64,000 nt of DNA from an uncultured Acinetobacter sp. (GTDB lineage Bacteria > Pseudomonadota > Gammaproteobacteria > Pseudomonadales > Moraxellaceae): assembly GCF_947626835.1 (NCBI RefSeq), contig NZ_CANQTS010000003.1, forward strand, positions 118,092 to 182,091. Reading direction: 5' to 3'. How positions within the stretch are numbered: position 1 is the first letter of the stretch; the number at the start of each line of letters is the position of its first letter. Position numbers and translations under genes: made by a program. The notes below the pieces were generated by a model. That model had not been told where the DNA came from and made no database searches. It saw only the letters and a list, made by a program, of their open reading frames with translations. Below are positions 28,292 through 37,438 of this stretch, in pieces.

Positions 28292-30412
28292 ATGTCTTTA
28301 CATAAGAATTTGATTACCCTTGCGATTTTTGCAGCAGTTGCACCGCATACTTTTGCTGATACAGCAGCAACCACTTTAGATACCATTCAATTGACCGCTC
28401 ACCCGTTGGTACAAACCGCAGCTGATTTTGCGGTGGCTGATCATGTAGTTGATCAAAAGCAATTAAGCCTGCGTGCTGCCACCATTGGCGATGCTTTAGC
28501 TGATGAGCTTGGGGTATATTCAAATCAATATGGTTCAGGTTCAAGCCGTCCGGTGATTCGTGGGCAAGATGGTCCGCGAGTTAAAGTTTTACAACATGCC
28601 TCGGAAACTGCTGATGTGGCAACCTTATCGCCAGACCATGCGATTACCGTTGATCCATTGCTTGCAAAACAGGTTGAAGTGATTCGTGGCCCGTCGACCT
28701 TACTTTATGCAGCAGGTACTGTGGGTGGTTTAGTCAATGTCACTGATCAAAAAATCCCAACCCAGATGCCGCAAAAAGCTATTGAGGGCAGTGCCGCTTT
28801 ACGTTACAACTCAGGCAGTGATGAAAAATTGGCTAGTGCAGGCATTACTGCTGCAATAGGTGAGCAATTTGCCTTACGTGTAGAGGGTTTAAAGCGTAAA
28901 GCCAATGACTATATTGCCCCCGATTACGTTGTCGCTGAGCCACATGGCGATCATTTCCATAACGAACAAAAACGCCGTGTTGACAATACCTTTGCTGAAG
29001 GACAAACCATTAATGTCGGTGGTTCATGGATTCACGAGCGTGGTTTTGTAGGCTTGTCTTATAGTAATCGCCAAGATCAATATGGTTTACCGGGGCATAG
29101 CCATGAGTATCATGGTTGTGAATTACATGCTGATCATTTTCATTGTCCAAAATCGGATGATGACCATGACCACGAGCATGCAGCTGGTCCTTGGGTTGAT
29201 TTAAAATCCGAGCGTTATGATTTACGTACAGAGTTGTCGCAGCCGTTTCAAGGCTTTGAAAAATTACGTGCTCATGCCAGTTTCACCGACTATGAGCATG
29301 ATGAATTAGAAGATCAGGCAGTGATTAGCAACTTTAAAAGCCGTGGTTATGATGCACGTTTAGAGTTGGTGCATGTACCTGTTGCTGGTTGGGAAGGCGT
29401 GATCGGCACGCAGTTCTCACAGCAAACTATTGATTTAGCCGCAGGTCAAGGGCATGCACATGAAGAGCATGACCATGAAGGTCACGATCACGACCATAGT
29501 GATCACGAAGGGCATAATCATGATGTGTTAATGGCCGACACCAAGACCAAAAAATACAGTCTATTTGCATTAGAACATAAGCAAGTAGGGGAAGTGCATG
29601 TTGAGCTTGGTGCACGTTTAGATCATCAAACCATTGATGTGCAATCTGAGCAAAAAAATTACTCAGGCACAGCCTATTCAGCCTCTGCCGCTGCTAATTG
29701 GGAATTTGCACCTAATTACAAACTGTCTATAGTTGGCTCGCATCAACAGCGTTTGCCATTGGCTCAAGAGTTATATGCCGATGGTTTACACTTCGCTACC
29801 AATACCTATGAGCTAGGCAACCCGAATATTGATAAAGAAACTTCAAATAACTTAGAGCTTGGCTTGCACTATGAAGGTGATCAGTTTGACTATCACGCGC
29901 ATGTGTATCACAACTGGTTTGATGACTATATTTATGGCAAGACCATTGCCCAAACAGGTAATTTGCGTGGGGTTGAATATAGCCAAGACAAAGCACGCTT
30001 TTACGGTGTAGAAGCGCAAGCGGGTTATAATGTTAACGACACCTATCGCTTAAGTGTGTTTGGTGATTATGTACGTGGCAAAATTGAAGGTGAAAATGCA
30101 CCGCGTGTACCTGCTGGTCGTTTAGGTACCAAGGTCAATGCCAATTTTGATGACCAATGGTCAGGCAGTGCCGAGTACTATCATGTGTTTAAACAAGATC
30201 AGTTTGCTGATTTTGAAGAGCAAACACAAGGCTACAACATGGTCAATGTGGGCTTAAATTACAATGGCCGTTATGGCAATGATCAAGACTACCGTGTGTT
30301 CTTAAATGCCAATAATTTATTGGACGATCAAGTCTATTCACATGCATCATTTTTATCCAATATTCCACAAGTGGGGCGTAACTTTACGGTGGGTCTAGAA
30401 TTTAACTTCTAA
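28292..30412 (+). CDS. znuD: ZnuD-type TonB-dependent zinc receptor
   Basis: Outer-membrane receptor predicted to import zinc with TonB energy. The 706-residue protein has a signal peptide (about 1-22), the plug domain (IRGQDGPRVKVL, EVIRGPSTLLYAAGTVGGLVNV) and a beta barrel ending in phenylalanine (VGLEFNF). Histidine/aspartate-rich loops are characteristic of ZnuD: HGDHFHNEQ (about 220), HSHEYHGCELHADHFHCP (about 270) and a run of HEEHDHEGHDHDHSDHEGH (about 390-410). A Zur-like operator lies just upstream. A hairpin terminator follows at 30453. Confidence 0.92.
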   Translation: MSLHKNLITLAIFAAVAPHTFADTAATTLDTIQLTAHPLVQTAADFAVADHVVDQKQLSLRAATIGDALADELGVYSNQYGSGSSRPVIRGQDGPRVKVLQHASETADVATLSPDHAITVDPLLAKQVEVIRGPSTLLYAAGTVGGLVNVTDQKIPTQMPQKAIEGSAALRYNSGSDEKLASAGITAAIGEQFALRVEGLKRKANDYIAPDYVVAEPHGDHFHNEQKRRVDNTFAEGQTINVGGSWIHERGFVGLSYSNRQDQYGLPGHSHEYHGCELHADHFHCPKSDDDHDHEHAAGPWVDLKSERYDLRTELSQPFQGFEKLRAHASFTDYEHDELEDQAVISNFKSRGYDARLELVHVPVAGWEGVIGTQFSQQTIDLAAGQGHAHEEHDHEGHDHDHSDHEGHNHDVLMADTKTKKYSLFALEHKQVGEVHVELGARLDHQTIDVQSEQKNYSGTAYSASAAANWEFAPNYKLSIVGSHQQRLPLAQELYADGLHFATNTYELGNPNIDKETSNNLELGLHYEGDQFDYHAHVYHNWFDDYIYGKTIAQTGNLRGVEYSQDKARFYGVEAQAGYNVNDTYRLSVFGDYVRGKIEGENAPRVPAGRLGTKVNANFDDQWSGSAEYYHVFKQDQFADFEEQTQGYNMVNVGLNYNGRYGNDQDYRVFLNANNLLDDQVYSHASFLSNIPQVGRNFTVGLEFNF

Positions 30413-30452
30413 GCCAAATACACAGAAAAGCCCTTGAAAATTCATACAATAA

Positions 30453-30486
30453 AACCTAGTCTGAGCCGATTGGACTAGGTTTTTTG
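30453..30486 (+). terminator. Intrinsic terminator after znuD
   Basis: aacctagtc and gactaggtt form a nine-pair stem around an 11-base loop, followed by T residues. The next gene's ATG is at 30489, so the only ribosome-site-like bases (tagg) lie in the 3' arm of this hairpin. Confidence 0.8.
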
Positions 30487-30488
30487 TT

Positions 30489-31955
30489 ATGCGTATCTTC
30501 CAGAGAATTCACACCAAGTTAAATTGGTCATTGCGTCGTTATGCTGCGGTTTGTATGGCTGTGCTGCTGCTGAGTCTGGTGGGATCAGGCTTGTACCATA
30601 TGTATAAGCCTTTGCCACAAGGTTTAAATTACGCGGGTAGTTTGCGTCATGCCCAAGTGGAATTTTTAAGTGATCAAAGCTATGTCGACCCACAAGGTCA
30701 ATTGCAAGTGCAGCAGATGATCTTTGATCGTATGCTTGGCATGATTGAACAAGCGCAAAGTTTGATTGTGCTGGATATGTTTTTATTTAATCAAGAAATT
30801 GGCATATCGACGCTTAAACATCGTGCCTTAACCGATGAACTCACTCAAGCTCTAATCAAAAAACGTTATTTAGATCCAAACATTGAAATTAAAGTCGTAA
30901 CTGATCCAATTAACTCAGTTTACGGTGGGGTATTGCCTGAACATTATCGTCAATTGCGTCAAGCTGGTATTGAAGTGATTGAAACTGACTTGACCCCGTT
31001 ACGTGCTTCAAATCCATTGTGGTCAAGTTTTTGGTATTTATGTTGTCAGGGAATTGCCAACAATCCGCAAGCCGGTTGGTTGCCTAATCCTTTTGGCAGT
31101 GAAAAAGTGACCTTACGTAGTTATGTTAATCTTGCCAATTTTAAAGCCAATCATCGTAAAACTTTAGTGGTTGATACCCCACAAGGTTGGCAGACCTTAG
31201 TGACTTCTATGAATCCACATGATGGTAGCTCATTGCATTCCAATGTGGCTTTGGTGGTCACAGGTCCCACAGCCATAGATGTGTTAAAGACTGAGCAAAG
31301 CGTGGCGCAAATGTCTAAAGGCAATATGCCTATGGTGATTATAGGAGAATTTGAAGCAGCAAAAACCGAACCCCAAGTCCAAGTGCTGACTGAAAAAGCC
31401 ATCTATGATCAAGTATTAGCAGCCATTGAAAGCAGCCAAAAGGCAGGGGTTGAGCTTGATTTGTCGATGTTTTATTTATCAGAGCGTCGCATCATTCAAG
31501 CATTGATGGCAGCGCATGAGCGTGGGGTTAAAGTACGTGTGTTATTAGACCCGACTAAAGATGCTTTTGGACGCACTAAAAACGGCATTCCTAACCGTCC
31601 TGTTGCAGCTGAGTTACACCATGCAGGAATTGATGTGCGTTGGTGTAATACCCAAGGCGAGCAGTGCCATAGCAAAATGTTGCTTAAACGCAGTATGTAT
31701 AACAGCGAAATTATTTTAGGTTCAGCCAATTTCACGGCACGCAATTTAAAAAATTATAATTTAGAAACCAATTTACGTGTGGTGGGGCATGCCAATGCCA
31801 AAGTGTTTACAGATGCAACGCAGTATTTTGAACGTGCTTGGCATAATCAAGATGGACAGCAGCACAGTGTGGACTATGCACAGTATGCCGATGAATCGAC
31901 CTTGAAATATGTGCTGTATCGCGTGATGGAATGGACTGGGCTGTCGACCTTTTAA
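30489..31955 (+). CDS. Phospholipase D-family protein
   Basis: A 488-residue protein with an N-terminal membrane anchor or signal (about 19-37, after a basic MRIFQRIHTKLNWSLRR) and two phospholipase D-type repeats. The first has NHRKTLVVDT (HxKx4D complete), the second CHSKMLLKRSM followed by GSANFTARN, where the usual aspartate after HxKx4 is R. It could be a phospholipase D or cardiolipin synthase-like phosphatidyltransferase facing the periplasm; the family alone does not decide. The start directly follows the znuD terminator. Confidence 0.82.
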   Translation: MRIFQRIHTKLNWSLRRYAAVCMAVLLLSLVGSGLYHMYKPLPQGLNYAGSLRHAQVEFLSDQSYVDPQGQLQVQQMIFDRMLGMIEQAQSLIVLDMFLFNQEIGISTLKHRALTDELTQALIKKRYLDPNIEIKVVTDPINSVYGGVLPEHYRQLRQAGIEVIETDLTPLRASNPLWSSFWYLCCQGIANNPQAGWLPNPFGSEKVTLRSYVNLANFKANHRKTLVVDTPQGWQTLVTSMNPHDGSSLHSNVALVVTGPTAIDVLKTEQSVAQMSKGNMPMVIIGEFEAAKTEPQVQVLTEKAIYDQVLAAIESSQKAGVELDLSMFYLSERRIIQALMAAHERGVKVRVLLDPTKDAFGRTKNGIPNRPVAAELHHAGIDVRWCNTQGEQCHSKMLLKRSMYNSEIILGSANFTARNLKNYNLETNLRVVGHANAKVFTDATQYFERAWHNQDGQQHSVDYAQYADESTLKYVLYRVMEWTGLSTF

Positions 31956-31960
31956 ACAAA

Positions 31961-31990
31961 AAACCCTCTGCAAAACAGAGGGTTTATTTT
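31961..31990. terminator. Bidirectional terminator between convergent genes
   Basis: accctctg-caaaa-cagagggt is an eight-pair stem with T-rich bases to the right and A-rich bases (T on the minus strand) to the left, between the phospholipase D gene and the convergent hypothetical gene. Confidence 0.8.
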
Positions 31991-31994
31991 TGGC

Positions 31995-32450
31995 CTAATT
32001 GCTTGGGTTAGGCGGAATAATTTGATCAAGTTCTTTATCGGTTAAATGATCGAGTTCTTCAATTTTGGTTTTGATTTTCCATTTGTCTAGATCATCTACT
32101 GAGTTAGGAAGGCGCGCTTCAAGCCAATCACAGACCACATCAGGTGGAAAATCGGCATGGTTGCACTGAATCACCCATGCTAAAAAGTCTTTGGCTTCAC
32201 CATTCATATAAGGTGGTGGCGACACAGGTAAAAATTGGGTCGGTAGACGTTCATTTTTAGAAATATAATTTAAGACATGCCCAAGTTCTTGTACAGTTTG
32301 CCAAGCCAATGGGTGTTCCACATTAATTTGGAACTTAAACCACCATGCATGTTTGCCATCTGTGCCATAGCTTTCGATTAAACCTTTACGCACACTTGGT
32401 ACTTTACAGAAATAAGCATAGAGACGGTCGAAACTTAATTGTTCAGCCAC
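31995..32450 (-). CDS. Conserved-looking hypothetical protein
   Basis: A 151-residue soluble protein that starts at GTG (MAEQLSFDRLYAYFCKVP). It has no signal peptide or membrane segment and I recognise no family; notable features are aromatic-rich HAWWFKFQINVEHPLAWQ and an acidic C-terminal helix. It is convergent with the phospholipase D gene and divergent from the RcnB-like gene. The clean frame with good spacing to both neighbours supports it as real. No function can be given. Confidence 0.65.
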   Translation of the reverse strand: MAEQLSFDRLYAYFCKVPSVRKGLIESYGTDGKHAWWFKFQINVEHPLAWQTVQELGHVLNYISKNERLPTQFLPVSPPPYMNGEAKDFLAWVIQCNHADFPPDVVCDWLEARLPNSVDDLDKWKIKTKIEELDHLTDKELDQIIPPNPSN

Positions 32451-32552
32451 AATAGTTCACTCAGCCATAAAAAACGCTATCTTAACATAAACTTGGTTTT
32501 GCTTTAAAAGCCAACTTGCTATGCTAAGCATGAATCAATGTGAGGCTAGGAT

Positions 32553-32927
32553 ATGCGCAAATTCACTCGTTGTATGGGGCTTAGTTTACTTATGCTGAGT
32601 CCACAGCTTTGGGCAGACAATCCTTGGGCGGGTTATCGTGGGGTGGAGAAAAAACCACAGCGCCCCATGCGACCTCAAGCACTGCATCGTCCACAATGGC
32701 CACGTCCGCAACCTCAACCTAATGTGTCTATTCAATATCAAGGGCCAACCACGGTCATACAAAACAGCCAAAGCTATAGTTTTGTCAATGGAAAGCCAAG
32801 CGGTAGCATCTCAAGCAGTCGTTACGTATTTATTTCCGATTGGCAGCGCGTAGGCTTGCCAGCACCACCTTCGGGTATGTATTGGATTTATGAAAATGGT
32901 CGTTATGCTTTAGTCCCTAATCATTAA
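32553..32927 (+). CDS. RcnB-like small periplasmic protein
   Basis: A 124-residue protein with a signal peptide (about 1-21, ending QLWADN), a proline/arginine/glutamine-rich linker (about 30-58) and a C-terminal segment RYVFISDWQRVGLPAPPSGMYWIYENG that resembles the RcnB family, named for a periplasmic nickel/cobalt protein. Most relatives are uncharacterised, so a metal role is not implied. Its final four bases overlap the 3' end of psiE on the other strand. Confidence 0.7.
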   Translation: MRKFTRCMGLSLLMLSPQLWADNPWAGYRGVEKKPQRPMRPQALHRPQWPRPQPQPNVSIQYQGPTTVIQNSQSYSFVNGKPSGSISSSRYVFISDWQRVGLPAPPSGMYWIYENGRYALVPNH

Positions 32928-33409
32928 GCCAATTCATCATCTTGAGGGCGTGGGGTTTGACCTTGCGCCAAAGGTAAATCCGCTTCTTTATTGCGAATCA
33001 CAGAGGGATAATGCCAAGAGGCAAAACGTACCACTAAAATCGCGCCTGCTAAGATTAAGATTGAACCTGTAATAATCACCAAATCAAGATCGGCTTTATG
33101 GTCATGTTGGATATCGGAAATAAGCAGACGTGTTAAAGCTGTAATCGCAATATAAATTAAAAAACGCACAGGCATATGGTTAGTTTTAAAGTAAATCCCC
33201 ACCATAGCGCCCAATTCTAAATAGATAAAAAGCAATAAAATATCGTCGATGGTGGCATATTGTTTAATGGTTAAAATATCCCAAACGGTGTGAGCTGCCG
33301 ACCAAATCACCATACAGCCAATAATAAACAGGGCAATATAATGAAAGCCCTCGACAATGGCATTACCAAAGCGGTCTAAATAATATTCAAGGTTGCGCGC
33401 GTTTGGCAT
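32924..33409 (-). CDS. psiE: Phosphate-starvation-inducible PsiE family protein
   Basis: A 161-residue protein with four predicted membrane segments and the conserved stretch FIYLELGAMVGIYFKTNHMP followed by IYIAITALTRLL, typical of PsiE. The family is named after an E. coli gene induced by phosphate starvation; its function is unknown and I see no Pho box upstream. aagga lies 7 bases before the ATG. An inverted repeat ttcatt-gcg-aatgaa (33421-33435) lies directly upstream. Confidence 0.85.
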   Translation of the reverse strand: MPNARNLEYYLDRFGNAIVEGFHYIALFIIGCMVIWSAAHTVWDILTIKQYATIDDILLLFIYLELGAMVGIYFKTNHMPVRFLIYIAITALTRLLISDIQHDHKADLDLVIITGSILILAGAILVVRFASWHYPSVIRNKEADLPLAQGQTPRPQDDELA

Positions 33410-33467
33410 AAAGTGTCCTTTTCATTGCGAATGAAAAACACATGCAATTTTTACGCACAAATGGCTA

Positions 33468-33497
33468 AGAAAATACCTGCATAAAGCAGGTATTTTT
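33468..33497 (-). terminator. Intrinsic terminator after the acyl-CoA dehydrogenase gene
   Basis: aaatacctgc and gcaggtattt form a ten-pair stem with a five-base loop, followed on the minus strand by a T-rich tail. It ends the downstream acyl-CoA dehydrogenase gene. Confidence 0.75.
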
Positions 33498-33502
33498 AAG
33501 GT

Positions 33503-35284
33503 TTAGGCTTGTTGGGTAAAGTATTCAGGACTAAAGCGCATAATCACGTCAGCACCTGCTTTAATTTTACTGATCCGCATAGGCAGCTCAGGTAACACGC
33601 GTTGCACAAAATAAATGGCCAAATTAATTTTAGCTTGATAAAACGGTGTCGATTTGTCTTGTGCAGCTTCGGCAATACGGGCAAACATATAGCTAAAGCT
33701 GAGTAAGCCAAGCGCATGTAAATAATCTACTGCAACTGCATTGGCAAAGTTTGGATTTTCCTGTGCTGCTTCTAAAATAAATTGAGTGACCGATTCAAGT
33801 TCTGTGGCTGCATCTAAAGTGGCATCTTTAATGAAATTGAGTTCGGCATCCATTTGGTTGGCAAAGTCACGAATTTCATCAATATAGGCTTTTAAATAAG
33901 CGCCTTCACATTTAATGGTTTTACGACCAATTAAGTCCTGCGACTGAATGCCATTGGTGCCTTCATAAATTTGTGCAATACGTAAATCACGTACACATTG
34001 CTCCATTCCCCATTCACGAATGTAGCCATGTCCTCCAAAACACATTTGTGCATCCAGCACCGCTTGAAATGCGGTGTCGGTTAAATAGGCCTTGGCAATT
34101 GGGGTGAGTAGGGCAACCCGATCATTGGCAGCGCGTACTGCTTCTGGGTCATTGGAAAACTTCGTGATATCTAATTGCTGTGCCACATACACTGCAAAAG
34201 CACGTGAGGCTTCGTTATTGACGCGAGTATTCAGCAGCATACGGCGTACGTCAGCATGCACTAAAATTGAATCGGCAGGCTGATCAGGGGATTTGACCCC
34301 TTCAGCACTACGTCCTTGTAAGCGGTCTGTGGCGTATTGTGCGGCATTTTGATAAGCAAATTCAGATGCGCCTAAACCTTGAATTCCCATGGACAAACGT
34401 TCGTAATTCATCATCACAAACATCGCGGCTAAGCCTTCATTTTCTTGACCCACCAAAAAGCCTTTGGCAGCATCAAAATTCATGACGCATGTGGCTGAAG
34501 CTTTAATTCCCATTTTATGTTCAATTGAACCTGCGTGTACGCCATTTCGCTGGCCTAAAGAACCGTCCTCATTGACCATGATTTTCGGCACAATAAATAA
34601 GGAAATTCCGCGTGAACCGGCAGGTGCATCGGGAGTTTTGGCTAAAACAAGATGAATAATATTTTCGGTCAGATCATGTTCACCACCGGTAATAAAAATT
34701 TTAGTACCTGTGATGTTATAAGAACCATCGCTATTTTTTTCAGCTTTGGTCTTAATGATGCCTAAATCGGTGCCGGCATGCGGTTCGGTTAAACACATGG
34801 TGCCTGCCCATTCACCGCTATACATTTTAGGCAAATAAGTTTGTTTTTGCTGTTGTGACGCATAACTAGCCAAAGCCAAACCTGCTCCAACCGAGAGTAA
34901 AGAATACAGGGTAAAAGATGGATTGGTGGCAAACAGCATCTCATCGCTCAGTACAGTGAGCATTTTAGGCATGCCTTGACCGCCCCATTCTTCATCGGCA
35001 CCTAAACCTAACCAACCGCCTTGTGCGTATTGTTCAAAGGCTGCTTTAAAACCTTCAGGTGTCGTTACAGTACCAGCATTAAATTGTGCGCCGTGTTCAT
35101 CACCACTACGGTTAAGCGGCAGCGTAACATTTTGACTAAATTTCGCCATTTCTTCTAAGATGGCATTGGCGGTAGCGCTATCTAGGTGTGCAAGTTTAGG
35201 ATGTTGTTGCCAAAACGCAGAGGCGTTAAAAACATCATTGAGAATAAACTGCATATCGGCAAGGGGGGCATTATAGATTGGCAT
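33503..35284 (-). CDS. Acyl-CoA dehydrogenase, DmdC-like subfamily (copy 1)
   Basis: Flavoprotein predicted to oxidise an acyl-CoA thioester to the 2-enoyl form. The 593-residue protein opens MPIYNAPLADMQFILNDV, typical of the longer subfamily that includes 3-methylmercaptopropionyl-CoA dehydrogenase and that carries an extra C-terminal domain. Other landmarks are MCLTEPHAGTDLG, FGGHGYIREWGMEQ and YEGTNGIQSQDLIGRK with the expected catalytic glutamate. The second copy lies directly upstream on the same strand. Substrate unknown; fatty-acid degradation is likely. Confidence 0.9.
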   Translation of the reverse strand: MPIYNAPLADMQFILNDVFNASAFWQQHPKLAHLDSATANAILEEMAKFSQNVTLPLNRSGDEHGAQFNAGTVTTPEGFKAAFEQYAQGGWLGLGADEEWGGQGMPKMLTVLSDEMLFATNPSFTLYSLLSVGAGLALASYASQQQKQTYLPKMYSGEWAGTMCLTEPHAGTDLGIIKTKAEKNSDGSYNITGTKIFITGGEHDLTENIIHLVLAKTPDAPAGSRGISLFIVPKIMVNEDGSLGQRNGVHAGSIEHKMGIKASATCVMNFDAAKGFLVGQENEGLAAMFVMMNYERLSMGIQGLGASEFAYQNAAQYATDRLQGRSAEGVKSPDQPADSILVHADVRRMLLNTRVNNEASRAFAVYVAQQLDITKFSNDPEAVRAANDRVALLTPIAKAYLTDTAFQAVLDAQMCFGGHGYIREWGMEQCVRDLRIAQIYEGTNGIQSQDLIGRKTIKCEGAYLKAYIDEIRDFANQMDAELNFIKDATLDAATELESVTQFILEAAQENPNFANAVAVDYLHALGLLSFSYMFARIAEAAQDKSTPFYQAKINLAIYFVQRVLPELPMRISKIKAGADVIMRFSPEYFTQQA

Positions 35285-35335
35285 GATCGACTCACTTGAT
35301 TGTTATATTCATAATCTTTTGTACTTTTTATAAAC

Positions 35336-35365
35336 AAAAGGGACACCCATTGCAATGCGTGTCCC
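35336..35365 (-). terminator. Intrinsic terminator between the two acyl-CoA dehydrogenase genes
   Basis: gggacac/gtgtccc stem with an inner self-complementary cattgcaatg, followed on the minus strand by TTTTGTTT. It follows the upstream copy by about 22 bases, so the two genes may be separately transcribed. Confidence 0.75.
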
Positions 35366-35386
35366 CTCAACATCAACAAATATCAA

Positions 35387-37171
35387 TTAAAAAGCAAAAG
35401 CATCAGCGTCCAATTGCATTAAAGATTCAGCACCAGTATCAATTATGGCAATGTGCGCATTTACACGCGGCAACAATTTATCAAAGTAAAATTGCGCTGT
35501 GCAGATTTTGGCCTGATAAAAAGCTGTGTCATTGCTACCGTGATTTAAGGCATGTTGTGCAGTGGCGGCCATACGTGCCCAATAATAGGCCAAGGTCACA
35601 TAGCCTGCAAAATACAGATAGTCGAACGCAGCTGCACCAACTTCATCTGGATTTTGTTCAGCACGTTGTGCAATGCTTTTTGTCACTTGGCCTAATTTTT
35701 TCATCCAATCGCTTAAAGGCCGAATAAATTCTTGCATGTTGGCTTGATCTTGCTGTGTATCGATAAAGCTTTGCATAACTTCGGCAAAATCTTGCAGCAA
35801 TTTACCTTTTGAACCTAAGACTTTACGACCAAGTAAATCAATGGCTTGAATTTCGGTAGTGCCTTCATATAAGCAAGCAATACGGGTATCACGTACAATT
35901 TGTTCCATGCCATGCTCGGCAATAAAACCGTGTCCACCAAAGACTTGTACGCCTTTATTGGCAGCTTCATAACCAGTTTCGGTTAAGAAAGCTTTGGCAA
36001 TTGGCGTAAGGAGCGACAAAATATGATCGGCTTTTTCACGTGTGGCGGCATCTGGTGATTTTTCCACTAAATCAGCATATTGCGCTAAGTCATAAATTAA
36101 AGCACGCCCACCTTCAGCAAAGGCTTTTTGAGTGAGCAGCATTTGACGCACAGCAGGATGTACAATAATCGGGTCAGCGTCTTGATCTGGTGCTTTAATG
36201 CCTGAAAGTGAGCGCATGGCTAAACGCTCTTTGGCATAACGTAGCGCACCTTGGAAAGAACCTTCGGCTGCGGCTAAGCCTTGCACAGCAGTGCCAATAC
36301 GTGCGGTGTTCATAAAGGTAAACATACAGTTTAAACCACGATGCTCAGGACCAATTAAATAGCCTTTTGCTGCATCAAAATTGATCACACAAGTGGCATT
36401 ACCATGAATCCCCATTTTATGTTCAATTGAGCCACAACGCACGCCATTCGCTTGACCTTCTATGAGTTTCGGCACAATGAATAAGGATATACCTTTGGTG
36501 CCTTGAGGTGCATTAGGTAAGCGTGCTAATACAATATGAATGATGTTGTCAGACATATCGTGTTCACCGGCTGAAATAAATATTTTCTCACCACTGATGG
36601 CATAGCTGCCATCTGCATTGGGTTCAGCCTTAGTACGAATAATGCCTAAATCTGAGCCTGCATGTGATTCAGTCAGACACATGGTACCTGTCCATTCACC
36701 AGAAACGAGTTTGGGTAAGTAGGTGGCTTTTTGTTGCTCAGAACCGTGGTGTTCTAAAGTGCGTACTGCGCCGTGAGAGAGTCCCGGATACATGCTCCAC
36801 GCCCAATTGGCAGTACCGACCATCTCTGAAATGGTAATGCCTAATGAATTGGGTAAGCCTTGACCGCCATATTCAGGATCAGCCGCTAAAGAGGGAAAAC
36901 CAAGCTCGATATATTTTTGATAAGCAGCTTTAAAGCCAGTTGGGGTGCTTACCACACCATCGCTCCATGTGCACCCTTCACGATCACCCACTGAGTTTAA
37001 AGGTGACAACTCATGCTCACAAAAGTCTGCGGCAGCTTGTAAATACTGATCAATCAGTTCTTTTGTGACCATATCTTCAAAGGCAGGTAACGCAGCATAA
37101 TGCTGCTCGGCATTTAAGACCTCATGCAGGACAAATTGCATATCACGTAATGGTGCTTGATAGTGTGGCAT
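35387..37171 (-). CDS. Acyl-CoA dehydrogenase, DmdC-like subfamily (copy 2)
   Basis: Paralogue of the downstream gene, 594 residues from the ATG at 37171, preceded by gagggag; the frame extends 13 codons further but those lack a ribosome site. It opens MPHYQAPLRDMQFVLHEVL and has MCLTESHAGSDLG, FGGHGFIAEHGMEQ and YEGTTEIQAIDLLGRK with the expected catalytic glutamate. The two copies match in order of motifs but differ widely, so the duplication is old. Substrate preference not determinable. Confidence 0.9.
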   Translation of the reverse strand: MPHYQAPLRDMQFVLHEVLNAEQHYAALPAFEDMVTKELIDQYLQAAADFCEHELSPLNSVGDREGCTWSDGVVSTPTGFKAAYQKYIELGFPSLAADPEYGGQGLPNSLGITISEMVGTANWAWSMYPGLSHGAVRTLEHHGSEQQKATYLPKLVSGEWTGTMCLTESHAGSDLGIIRTKAEPNADGSYAISGEKIFISAGEHDMSDNIIHIVLARLPNAPQGTKGISLFIVPKLIEGQANGVRCGSIEHKMGIHGNATCVINFDAAKGYLIGPEHRGLNCMFTFMNTARIGTAVQGLAAAEGSFQGALRYAKERLAMRSLSGIKAPDQDADPIIVHPAVRQMLLTQKAFAEGGRALIYDLAQYADLVEKSPDAATREKADHILSLLTPIAKAFLTETGYEAANKGVQVFGGHGFIAEHGMEQIVRDTRIACLYEGTTEIQAIDLLGRKVLGSKGKLLQDFAEVMQSFIDTQQDQANMQEFIRPLSDWMKKLGQVTKSIAQRAEQNPDEVGAAAFDYLYFAGYVTLAYYWARMAATAQHALNHGSNDTAFYQAKICTAQFYFDKLLPRVNAHIAIIDTGAESLMQLDADAFAF

Positions 37172-37399
37172 GTGCTGCTCTCCCTCGTGTAGGTACAAAA
37201 AATGTCCCACTTTTTTATGTTGGATGAATAATTTTATGTTGTTGGTTTTATATACTAAGACGCAAAAAATCAGCTAGTCGAATTCATGACTGAAAAGTCA
37301 AAGAAAAATATTGGCGCGCAATGTGTGCTTGATTCATCAAAATTCTAAGTCAATTTAAATCGATATATAGGCCATTTTAGTGACAGTTGTGTTAAATCA

Positions 37400-37421
37400 A
37401 AAAAGACGCCATTAAGGCGTC
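37400..37421 (-). terminator. Intrinsic terminator after the lipoprotein gene
   Basis: agacgcc-ttaat-ggcgtct on the minus strand, followed by TTTTTT, 18 bases past the stop. Confidence 0.85.
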
Positions 37422-37438
37422 TTTCAAGCAATCAAAAT

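Noticed and set aside
32586..32771. Antisense frames opposite the RcnB-like gene
   Set aside because: Shadows created by the proline/arginine-rich coding stretch; the plus-strand gene has a signal peptide and family match.
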